Assembly: GCA_025890175.1 (NCBI GenBank)
Contig: JANPYM010000011.1
Span: 1,220,299 to 1,284,298 of the forward strand
Direction of reading: 5' to 3'
Length of the DNA: 64,000 nt
Source: Ciborinia camelliae
Lineage: Eukaryota > Ascomycota > Leotiomycetes > Helotiales > Sclerotiniaceae
Shown: positions 12,947 through 22,368 of the stretch, piece after piece
Numbering within the stretch: the stretch's first letter is position 1
Layout of the letters: each line of letters begins with the position of its first letter
The notes under the pieces: generated by a model
What the model was told of the DNA's origin: nothing
Databases searched by the model: none
Seen by the model: only the letters and a program-made list of their open reading frames with translations
Program-made: the position numbers and the translations under genes

Positions 12947-13165
12947 ATAGTAATATGATCTTCAATAAATTTATTTTTATATTATTAAATTTTAAATGTA
13001 ATATTTGTTTAATTATATATTAAATATTAGCGTTAAATTAATATAACGATTTAGATTTATATAAGGTTTAGTTTTCCTGCATTTATTCTTAGTATTAAAA
13101 TTTAGATTTTTATTAATACAAATCTTAATTCTTTATTTATTAGTTTTTCAAGTAAAATTTATAAC

Positions 13166-13834
13166 ATCGCAACTTTTTTTTCAACTGCCCTTGTTGCCCT
13201 GATCACCCAAGTCTTGTTTGTCTTGAATTTCCCGAATCAAATATTTGGTTTAAGCTTTAATTATTTTGTTAACAATTGTTATACAATTGTTTACATTTAT
13301 TGAACATATAGTATTGTGTATAGACTAAAGCTATATGCAAAAATTGTAAAATAAGTAGAAGGTACTGTACAACTAAAGAAGGCTAAATTACTTTAAGAGG
13401 TGGGATAGATCTCGATCATATTATAGTGAATATGATATAGTAATATGATCTTCAATAACATTGTTTATATTGTTTAAAAATGGCCTGTGCATTTGAATTT
13501 CAAAATATTTTCAAAAAATATTTTTAATATTATTATAATTATTAATTATTAGTTTTTTATATATATTTTAGTTAAATTATACAATTTTGTTATTTTTGAA
13601 TGAAATATTATAAATTTTGATTATATGATTCTGTACAAGTCACTTTTATACAATTTCAATATTGTCTTAACTTTAAATATTTAGACGTCAAAATCAAAGA
13701 GATTAAGATTTGATCGTCATTGTTTGAACGTTGTCTTGTTAAGCTAAACATTTGTCCGGACACTGTTTGCATTATCTTATTTGTTCACGTTATCCAAACC
13801 CCATATTGTTGTCCGATAGAAAAAAAGTTGCGAT
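13166..13834. mobile_element. Element bounded by 15-bp perfect inverted repeats
   Basis: ATCGCAACTTTTTTT at 13166-13180 is the exact reverse complement of 13820-13834, giving a 669-bp unit. It includes the solo LTR at 13299-13457, so the original was about 505 bp, a size fitting a non-autonomous DNA transposon. No clear target duplication is visible and no transposase frame survives. Chance pairing of T-rich ends is possible, but the ATCGCAAC core argues against it. Confidence 0.45.
13299..13457 (-). mobile_element. Solo LTR of the decayed family, with 5-bp TSD
   Basis: On the minus strand it reads TATTGAAGATCATATTACTA... to ...TATGTTCAATA and aligns throughout with the LTRs at 8799-8971 and 7347-7498. 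Both ends are the RIP-altered form (TG to TA, CA to TA) of TGTTGAA...TTCAACA. It is flanked by the identical 5-mer ACATT at 13294-13298 and 13458-13462, a clean target-site duplication. This is a former full element reduced by LTR-LTR recombination, and the best anchor for defining the 159-175 bp LTR. Confidence 0.75.
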
Positions 13835-15888
13835 AAAATATATCTAAACTTTTAAATCTTTATTTCTTATTTCGCTCGATTGTTTCGGCTAGTTCGGTTA
13901 GTTCGGTTAGCTTAATTAGCTTGGTTAGCTTGATTTTTTTTTCAAAAATCGCACCGCTTGTTGATATCATATTACGTAATACATAGTCCTTTGAAATTAA
14001 AATAGATTCTACGAATCCATTATACTTAATATTAAACAAGTTCTATACTTATACTTCATTTAATCTGAGTTGCTAAAATTGATTCAATATTCTACAAATA
14101 GGACCTGTAAAGGCCTTACTTAGTATTCTTTCCCATCAATATATGCTTCCAAAATTTGAATGAGGGGATATTATCTTTCCCTCCCCAAATGAAAATTAAA
14201 AACTATGGACGTTGCATAATAATGTTTCAGCGTCGAGGAAGTAAGATTGTCTCGTCTTCCATATGGCAGGAGTGCTTCAAAGGAGTATACACATCCTAGA
14301 TTAGACAAAATGAAACAACTTCAAGGAATGAAGCCCTTGAAAAGATAAGCGTCAACGACCATGAATCCAGCCCATAAGTTGGCTTTCATTTCATCGAAGG
14401 AGCGAGTGCTCCATATTGAGCTCGTATTTTCCGATTGCAACAAGTATATGTACGTGCATGTAGACGCATGGATACTACTAGGTATCTGTTCATTGAATTT
14501 CGGTCTAATAGCCTAGAAAGTCACAATACGCAGGAATGCGTCTAGAATCTTGCCAACCCTTGTATGTAGAGGTTCCACTCGAACCAATGTGACGAGGAAA
14601 AGAGGGGCGGACCATGGACTGATTTCCGTCGCAATCATCCTAGCGGTGGTGACCCGCCTGATCCTCGACGGGCATTGCGCTACCATCAGACCTGTAGTTG
14701 TGGTCCAATACAGTAAAAATGAAGTTGGTTGTCAGCTGAAGGGTCAGGGGAGTTGGCCAAGAAAAACCGGGCATACCGCTGCCAGTCTACCGGAGTAAAA
14801 GGGGTGGATTTGTCGGGTCACGTGTAACATAACCTAGTGTACTCTTAGCGTAGAAAATGGCTTAAAAACAAGCACAAGCACGCTCTTATTAGTCTTCAAT
14901 CCACATCGGTCATCTCTAAAACACATACATTTTCTACCGGTAACCAATCCGAACTATTAGGATATTTCTTCTAAATACTAATAGATACAGAAAAGCCCAG
15001 ATGCAGGGTGTGCTAGGACGCATAATGTATCAGCACCTGGGCAAGCTATGATTACGCCTTAGGCTTATAAATTATATGTTTTGACTTGGTCAAGATATCT
15101 AGAGTAAATCATCAATAGCTACGAATAATGAAATTTCTACGGTCTAAATATCCTACTTAATACAACATAATATCGATATCTTACAAATAATATAAGTTCT
15201 ATTGGGTGGTATCCTCGCAGGGAATGGCTATACATAATAGATAGATTGGTTGGTTATGTTGATACTGACTAACTTAGGCTACAGCCAATCGTTACTCCTT
15301 TCTTCAAAGCATTTCTTTCAAATGATTTGAAGAATCGGTTCTCCCCATTCTTACATGTGCATGATATGCATGATAATGTTTCCAACTGTTGGTATGATCA
15401 TATGATATCGTCACGTGGTATAATACCACTGTATCTGAGGTTAAAAGGGCATCGCTCATGGCAATGCCTCTTCTAACCCCATGCACAAAATACTACCTCT
15501 TACTTGACGCATTGTATCTACTCCTGGCCTCATCAAGGTGCAAACCATACATTTTGATACTATATTCGACTCTTGCTTTCCCATCTCTTGCACCCAAAGG
15601 CCATCCAACACCAACCATTGATCCATATGAGATAAGAGGCTGGACTGACGTGAACGTGAGAGACTCATAAACGTGCCTAAAACGATCAATTTTAACTACG
15701 ATTTTGACAACAAGAAAACTCCACCTATTTCGAGTCCACCTTCCTGTTTCCTGCATTTATCTACATATCTCCCCAATAATACTTATATCGGACGGATAAG
15801 TGCTATATCTTGTTATGACTCTTCGCCACCAGCAAATTCATATACGAAGGAAATCTTGTTTTGCTAGTCTTGTTTTCCGAATTATAGG
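13835..15888. other. Transition from AT-rich to normal DNA, no supported gene
   Basis: AT content falls gradually. Bases 13885-13930 contain a run of GTTCGGTTAG / GGTTAGCTT-type short repeats, and 13975-14035 is the inverted partner of 7855-7925. From 14.1 kb composition is ordinary. An 82-codon frame at 14550-14798 resembles nothing I know and has no convincing gene context. Bases 15300-15888 contain many short overlapping frames and form the upstream region of the MYB gene. Confidence 0.5.
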
Positions 15889-17225
15889 ATGCCCCGAACT
15901 CCGCGCCGCTGGGCGCCACAGGAAGACTCCATCCTGCTTGAAAAAGGCATGCAGCTATGTGAGTTCTTCGGGTCCAAGATACAAGCAATTAATATCTCTC
16001 TAACTATCAATGCTCAGGCTTGGAGAGTGGTGGTTCTGAAGCAAACATCAGCTGGACTAGCGTGGCCGATGCCGTCACGACCCGCACCAACAAGGATTGC
16101 CGTAAGCGTTGGTTTAAGCTAAGAGGTGGGAAACGAGGCCCATGGACAGTGAATGAAGACCACAGACTGCAGGAAGGCGTACAAAAGCATGGTAGTCGAT
16201 GGACTCTAGTTGCCAAGATGGTCAAAACCAGGAACCCAGACCGTAAGTCCTGGAAACACGACACGAAAGATGAAAATGTTGGGATTGTACCGATATACTG
16301 ATTTATCACCAGAATGCGCAAAGCGATGGCAACACTGTTTAGATCCGTCTTTAGATCACAGTGAATGGACGAACGAGAAGGACATCCAGTTGGTTACGGC
16401 AGTGACATGCTTCGGCACAAATTGGAAGGATATCAAAAAGGTTGTATTTCCAAGGCGCTCAACCGCAAATTTGAAGAATAGGTCAGTTGTAGTGGACTTG
16501 ATTTCGGTTTGTTAGCACTGCTCACCAAGTGTACATTGGTTAGGCATACTGCACTTATCAGACGGAACAACGAAAGTCCCAAGGTTCCTCATACAGAAGT
16601 TGGAGTAGTTGATCCGAGCTTGAGATGGATGTCGTTTGATCAGGACATGTTCGACGATGATGGTCAATTTGACATTACCTTTAACGAAAGTTCGCACATT
16701 ACGCAGCCGACGAGTTTCGAGAGAGGTGACCGAAGTCACATCTCGCCTTACGAGACCCCTAAGTTTCTGGAAACGGATATGATATCAACCTCAGCAGATA
16801 CGAACTCTTACCTACCCCCACTGAATTGGGACTTTACTACAGATCCAAATATTGCGTCTTCTCTTGCTTCCTGCGCCTCAATATCCGACCAAACTCTTGA
16901 TTCAAGACTTGATTACAGCAATCATGCTCACTCAGCGCTTTGGAAGGACTGTGATGGACGTGCGCATTATTCCGAATCATGCCCTATGTCCAAGTCAGTA
17001 TCGCCTTCATCGGAGCAGGTAGTCCCTGATATCTCGCAGATTCTCACCGAAGAGGAGCCTGGACAGGTATCAAACTATATGTTGCCCACTCCGGCGAATG
17101 AAGGGTCATCTAGCATGCCGCAAATGGTCATCATCATTGATGAACCGAATCCTCAAATCATTATGAGTCTAGCCGAGATCCTCACCAGAACAAATTGCAA
17201 GGCAAGCATATCTATAAAGACATAA
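15889..17225 (+). CDS. Three-repeat MYB DNA-binding regulator
   Basis: Four exons (15889-15958, 16018-16242, 16313-16481, 16544-17225) join to 381 aa. All introns are GT-AG and 59-70 nt long. The N-terminal half has three MYB/SANT repeats. R1 spans about residues 8-57 (RRWAPQEDSILLEKG... CRKRWFKL). R2 spans about 62-112 (GPWTVNEDHRLQEGV... QCAKRWQHC). R3 follows, starting HSEWTNEKDIQLV and ending NLKNRHTALIRR. The regularly spaced tryptophans are retained, so sequence-specific DNA binding is likely. The C-terminal half is acidic, Ser/Thr-rich and without a known domain, typical of an activation region. It is the first intact gene after the repeat block, next to a dead P450 and an HMG-CoA synthase. 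The target is unknown. The start codon is the only one that opens R1 in frame. Confidence 0.8.
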
Positions 17226-17869
17226 GAAGACATGTCCGTTTCCCAAGATGTAATAGGATAGGGTAGTCGGCGAGTCACATGGGCCAATCGGGTCGGCGAG
17301 TCACGCGGGGTAGTCGACAAGGAGTGCAGGTAAGGGGTCCAAGTATGGAATGGATTCAAGAATATGTACGCAAGGAGCAAACACGTGGAGGAGCTAGTAC
17401 ATTTGCTCCCGTCGGTATATACTTTCAAATGTGATCACTCACGTGCTCACACTAGCGGCCGCGTAAGGCTTAACCTCCATGGCCACGTTCATGATCTTAC
17501 ATAGTAAAAGGCAATCAGAATCAAACAGTCATTTATACGTATACAAACGTCAGGTGATGTCACCTTGTGAATCCAACAGTTCCATTATATAAGCAGAGGA
17601 AGAGAAGACTCTCTTCTCCTTCCCTCCTCTCTTTAGCTTTCAGTTTTATGAATGAAAATTGCGTCAAACCTATTACCTTTTTTAACCCTGCCTTAACACA
17701 AGAACAAAGTAGATAAGTTTCACAAGCGGTACTATTATCAAAACATATTCGCAAGAATTGTAAAGCCCGTTATGTGGGTTATTGTGACCTGCTGGTAATC
17801 GCCACTGTCACAAATAGACATGGACAGAATTAAACCGATGTAAATGCTATGATCACAAGAGACAGCACT
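17226..17869. other. Intergenic, with a short direct repeat
   Basis: GTCGGCGAGTCAC occurs twice (17266-17278 and 17292-17304) with GGGTAGTCG nearby on both sides, 40-80 bp after the MYB stop. The rest shows no gene. The P450 heme-binding segment expected here if the neighbour were complete is absent. Confidence 0.4.
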
Positions 17870-19413
17870 TGAAAGTGTCGTATCCTTAGTTGCCTGGTGC
17901 GCATTTATGGGCATGACTGGATAAAGGCGCAATGATTCATCATTGACATAGCGTAAGTAATTGCAATCCTCGAGTTTTGAGAAGCCAATCTCTGTAGGGT
18001 GATCATAGGTGCCGAAGTCGGAAATAATGGCATCACGCAACTTCTTGTAGCGAACAGGATCGCGGGCAAGGTTGAAAAATTATAGACGTGGATTCAGTAT
18101 CCGGCCATAAAAGGGTGTCGAGTGAAAAGAAGGAAAACCATACCCCAGCCTAAATGTGCAGCAGTTGTATCACGACCTGCAAGTAGTATATGCAATAATT
18201 CGTAACGCAGTTGAACTGGACCTTGGGTGTAGGCTGCTAAGGCTTCAAGAAAGATGTATTGTTCTTTGTTTTTCCCGCCCTTCTATAAAGCCGTTTGGCG
18301 CAAATCTTTTGACAGCGCAAGCCTCACAAAATGATCAGCAAACTCGTGGACAACCTTGCACGCATCACGGAACTCTTTGGATTCACAGAGCCAATAGCAA
18401 TCCATGAAACGTGTGCGCGTCGCGAGTAGCCTTTGACCAATATCAAAGGCCGTCACGAATTTTGATACTGAGCCACCTATCGCGGTACTTTGACGACCAG
18501 GCAACGAACCGAGTTGGCTGTTGACGGATTGCCCAAAAAGGAACTCCATGGCTGAATCAATAGTAAACCGTAAAAATCAAGGCAATAGGTCAATCTCCAT
18601 AATCCAACCGGTGGCTCCCATCAATGGTTCCAACATGTTTATTATGTTTTACACATGTGTTTCCTCCAAGTCAAGCTCGCCGCTGACCTTATCCCTTGTG
18701 AATTGAGGACGTATAAATGCGTATTTTGGTAAGCTCGCATCACAATATCTTGCTGGGAAACCAAAAATGCGCATTTTTCGAAGGATCTAGGTTCAAGATT
18801 GACTTCAATCCCCAGATTTCCAGTTGCAAAGGGGACAGATAAAAAGAGGCCTACTCGAGAATGTTTCCACTGCTCCCCATCAGCGGTAAAAACCCCGGTG
18901 CCCAGAATTGGTCTCAAAGCACCGCGTCTTACCGGCCCCAAGTCTCAGACACGTCAGAGTTGAGCCTCGGGTATGGTATAGGGGACTAACTGAAATCGGA
19001 AAACTGAGTCGCGAGTATAGCTTAAGTATTTATGGGGTCTGCAGTGCGAATGTTCTTGGATCCTAGGAATACAATCAGCAAAGATGACGCGTTTACTGGC
19101 TTTGCTTCAGAAGTTGAGAATATTTACCAAGAACCTGATATCTATAAGTGCTTGTCCGTAGATCATTAAAGCACTGGACCAAATCGACAGGGACCAGTTT
19201 CGACCTATCAGCTGCAAGACTGCGCAATGGATTATCCATTCCCAATGGCCAGCGCTTTCGCTCGAATGGAGCTTCTTCGCAGTTGAGCTCTTGTGCCTTA
19301 GCTTCATTGTGATTAGAGACGTAGAAGCTATAGAAAGTCCTGTAGACGATGAAAGATACGCCGATCCAAAGAAGCGATTGAATGGCGGAAGGCCACGACA
19401 TATTGAACTTCAC
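17870..19413 (-). pseudogene. Cytochrome P450 relic (CYP52-like)
   Basis: Read on the minus strand from 19413. An N-terminal anchor (IQSLLWIGVSFIVYRTF) is followed by PLRSLAADR and by ILGTGVFTADGEQWKHSR. The C-helix/D region AFIRPQFTRDKVSGELDLE comes next, then MEFLFGQSVNSQL. The I-helix LLAGRDTTAAHLGW is intact, as is the K-helix ESLRLYPVMP (ExxR). In-frame stops interrupt it at 18649-18651 (TAA where Gln is expected after EETHV) and 18577-18579 (TGA), both explained by single C-to-T changes. Splice signals around 18100 and 18750 are unclear. Homology ends after KDTTL near 17875: the PERF and heme-ligand Cys regions are missing, so no active enzyme can be made. The closest family seems to be the alkane/fatty-acid hydroxylase type; the exact family is uncertain. 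Confidence 0.75.
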
Positions 19414-19831
19414 GTTGAAAGGCGGCGTCCAAGGAGTTCGATGTCACGCTTTGAGGGATTCTGTTAGCATCAACAATATCGTCTTTCCCAGTTTCTGAGA
19501 ATTAGAAGTAAGGGGGGCCAACGATGAAGATCTGTGCAACCAAAGTATTCACGAATTGCCAGAAACATTATACTATATACCACAGAATTGAAGAAACGGC
19601 GCTGATGATAGACATAGTCAGCAATGTCTAGAATCAGGGCTCAGTTCCTTAGTCGGATCTGTAAACGGGGTTTCGATTGGATGTCAAATCGGGTCTTCAA
19701 TCGGGCCCTCAATCGGGTCCCAGAACTCGTCAAATTTCCCACCATCCCACCATTCCACATCTCATATCAATATCCTTTACTCCCAGCAATTAATCAGTAA
19801 CACACCAGCAGATTGAAGCCACTACTCTAAA
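19414..19831 (+). promoter_or_regulatory. Upstream region of the HMG-CoA synthase gene
   Basis: Three close copies of AATCGGG in the same orientation (about 19684-19720, as TCAAATCGGGTC, TCAATCGGGCC and TCAATCGGGTCC) plus a related CGATTGG, 110-170 bp before the start codon. Short repeats in a promoter can be regulator sites, but the factor is unknown. A pyrimidine/CCA-rich stretch follows to the start. Confidence 0.35.
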
Positions 19832-21489
19832 ATGACATATCCAAAGAATGTCGGCATCAAGGCCATGGAAATATATGTGCCTGCACAGGTAAAGCTACTC
19901 TTTTCGCAATCCGGCTCACCGCTCGATAAATATTCATTCGCCTGCTGACTACTTAAGTGTCTGGACCAATCACTGTTCGAGAAGCACCAGGGTGTTTCAA
20001 CTGGCAAGTATACCATCGGGTTAGGCCTCAAATACATGAATTACTGTACCGATAGAGAAGGTAGGATATGCAGGGACGATCGAAGTCACCTGGCAAGCAC
20101 GCTCACGTGAGGTTAGCTAACTTGTATAGATGTTTGTTCTCTAGCTTTGTCGGCAGTGTCGTCCCTGCTTCAAAAATATGACATCGATCCCCGGAGCATT
20201 GGACGTCTCGAGGTGGGTACCGAGTCCCTGATTGACAAGGCAAAATCCGTAAAGTCAGTCCTCACGACACTATTCGAACCCTCCGGCAACACAAGCCTTG
20301 AAGGTGTCGATAACCTCCATGCCTGCTACGGCGGCACAAATGCCTTATTCAACGCCATCAACTGGGTGGAATCGCGTTCGTGGGACGGACGCGATGCCAT
20401 AGTTGTCGCATCCGACATAGCCCTCTACAAAGAAGCTTCCTCGCGTCCGACTGGTGGTGCGGGTTGTGTAGCTATGCTTATTGGTCCCAACGCAGCGCTT
20501 TCGTTGGAGCCGAGTCTGAGAGGCGTCTATATGACGAATACGTATGATTTCTATAAGCCGGATCTGAAAGCCGAGTTCCCGACTGTCAATGGTCATGAGT
20601 CTATCACCTGCTATATCGGGGCTCTCGATGGATGCTACAAGGATCTATTTCATCGAGCTAATGCCACCAATGGAAACTCCGATGGTGACAGCAGGATGTC
20701 AAAGAATGTTCTTGACATCTTTGAATACATGGCGTTTCACACCCCCAACTGTAAGCTGGTCAGTAAGTCGTACGGTCGACTCAAATACAATGACTGTCTA
20801 AGGTCAACCGATCCTTCTGACTGGGAGGGAATTCCGAATGAGCTCCGTGGTCTCAGTTATGATGAATCTCTGACGAATAAAACCCTTGAGAAAACCCTTG
20901 TAGCTATGACGGAATCCAAATTCAAGAAGCGAGTCGAGCCTTGCATTGTTGCACCGTCTTTATGCGGTAACATGTACACGGGCAGTCTCTATTGCTCTCT
21001 CATCAGCCTCATAAGCAACATCGATCTTCCCACGGCCGAAGGCAAAGTTATTGGCATGTTCAGCGTGAGCTTTTCCGTTCCTGTCCCACAATACATAACT
21101 CCCTTCTCCCAAACGAAAATATCAGGGGGGAGACAACTGACGCTGACGTGAAACATGAATTAGTACGGAAGCGGTGCTGCAAGTACCTTGTTTGCTTTGA
21201 AGGTTACAGGTGACCTCACAAGAATGGTCCAGAAAATTGATTTGATGAATCGCCTGAAGCAAAGACATATCTCTACGCCAGAGGAGTACGAGCTTGTAAG
21301 TTTTTATGAAAACATTTGTTCCTGAAAACCGTCTAACTGGGCCAAAAGGCTTGTGATCTTCGCTTGAAAGCCTATGGGCAGAACAATTATACACCCGCCG
21401 GCGATATCACTTCATTGCTGCCTGGAACATTCTATTTGGATAGAATCGATGAGGCCTTCAGAAGAACCTATGTTATCAAGAAGAATTGA
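19832..21489 (+). CDS. Hydroxymethylglutaryl-CoA synthase
   Basis: Five exons (19832-19888, 19958-20060, 20130-21064, 21164-21295, 21349-21489) encode 455 aa, the usual length. The enzyme condenses acetyl-CoA with acetoacetyl-CoA to HMG-CoA, the step before HMG-CoA reductase in the mevalonate pathway. Catalytic features are present: Glu in GRLEVGTES, the acyl-accepting Cys in HACYGGTNALFNA, and His in AFHTPNCKLVSKS. PTGGAGCVAMLIGP and the C-terminal SYGSGAASTLF block are also there. Some positions differ from what I expect of ascomycete Erg13 (NLHACYGG where ascomycete forms have NVNACYGG; LKVTGDLTRMVQ after SYGSGAAS). It may be the housekeeping ERG13 or a paralogue tied to secondary metabolism. 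Lying 0.4 kb from a dead P450 and near a MYB regulator makes a paralogue worth testing. Probably cytosolic: no targeting peptide is visible. Confidence 0.93.
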
Positions 21490-22368
21490 ATGAGGAAATG
21501 TGGAGTTCAGACAATATTTACACAATAGAACGGTTCTGGGCAGAAGATTTGATATATTACAGACCAGTTTGTCGAAAAGTTTTGGGGTGCGTAGTCCAGG
21601 CTGTAGTCCACACAGCTCGTCTGAATATTTGGGATGGACAAATTAGCTCTTTTGTTGAACATATTGTATTGTTGTAGTGACTATTGAGCTAAGTTCTACA
21701 GAATCGTAGATTCCATAGAACTTAGCTCGATGACTAAGCTAGTGTACATAGAACTATTTTATAACACCGTCTTTGAGAATACAAAATCATTAAACCAAAC
21801 TATGTAGTTCATCTAATTATGCATAAGAACTACAGTTCGGACTAATAGTCCAACAAGTGATATCTATAAGGCAGGCTATATCCGACAAAACGTCTTGGAG
21901 CGACATATTTGAGCACGTGCTCATCAGGTTGTCAAACATGGACGGCTCACATGATTCTATACGTAAAAGAAAACATAAATACGTATAAAGCTAATAGCGT
22001 TAACTCCTTCCTACATACTGCGGATACAGGCCGCATGCGTTTGCTACGCATGCCGTGTCATAGCACAGTGTAGCTGGCGCTACAAACGTCCTAGTAATTA
22101 CCTACTAGATAATAATAAATGAGTGCCCGCCAATATCTATCAAGACACAATTTGAAGTTTTTCATGAGTGACAGCTCATTGAGAAAATATGCCAGTGGTT
22201 ATTTTTGATGGACGTCTTGATACACCTTAACTTGAATGACATCACTTATAAAACGTCGTGATTAATCTTTATCATGTGACCAGTAATCAAATAATCAAAG
22301 TGGATAGATATCTCGGAACTATAAAATTAAGTACAACCCAACCCCCCTGGATTTTCCTATAACCACCG
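21490..22368. other. Intergenic region rich in palindromes
   Basis: Separates the HMG-CoA synthase gene from RFT1. It holds a compound hairpin at 21686-21728, a second inverted repeat at 21803-21834, the perfect palindrome GAGCACGTGCTC at 21911-21922, and two short hairpins at about 22033-22084. No protein gene is supported; a 63-codon frame at 21486-21677 lies next to the palindromes and looks spurious. Confidence 0.5.
21686..21728. repeat. Compound inverted repeat (hairpin)
   Basis: GAGCTAAGTTCTA (21686-21698) pairs perfectly with TAGAACTTAGCTC (21716-21728). The 17-nt interior holds a second stem, GAATC-GTA-GATTC. A related AGTTC/GAACT pair follows at 21803-21810 and 21827-21834. It lies about 200 bp past the upstream gene's stop. 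It could be a foldback/MITE relic or an RNA structure. Confidence 0.6.

Noticed and set aside
1..13834. Mitochondrial genome fragment as an explanation for the AT-rich DNA
   Set aside because: No recognisable mitochondrial genes, rRNA or tRNAs, and LTR-like direct repeats with target duplications point to nuclear repeats.
13166..13834. Tc1/mariner-type assignment for the TIR element
   Set aside because: No TA duplication directly at the repeat ends and no transposase motif visible.
14550..14798. 82-codon frame MPTLVCRGSTRTNVTRKRG as a gene
   Set aside because: No recognised domain, no supporting introns or neighbours, and it lies in the transition zone.
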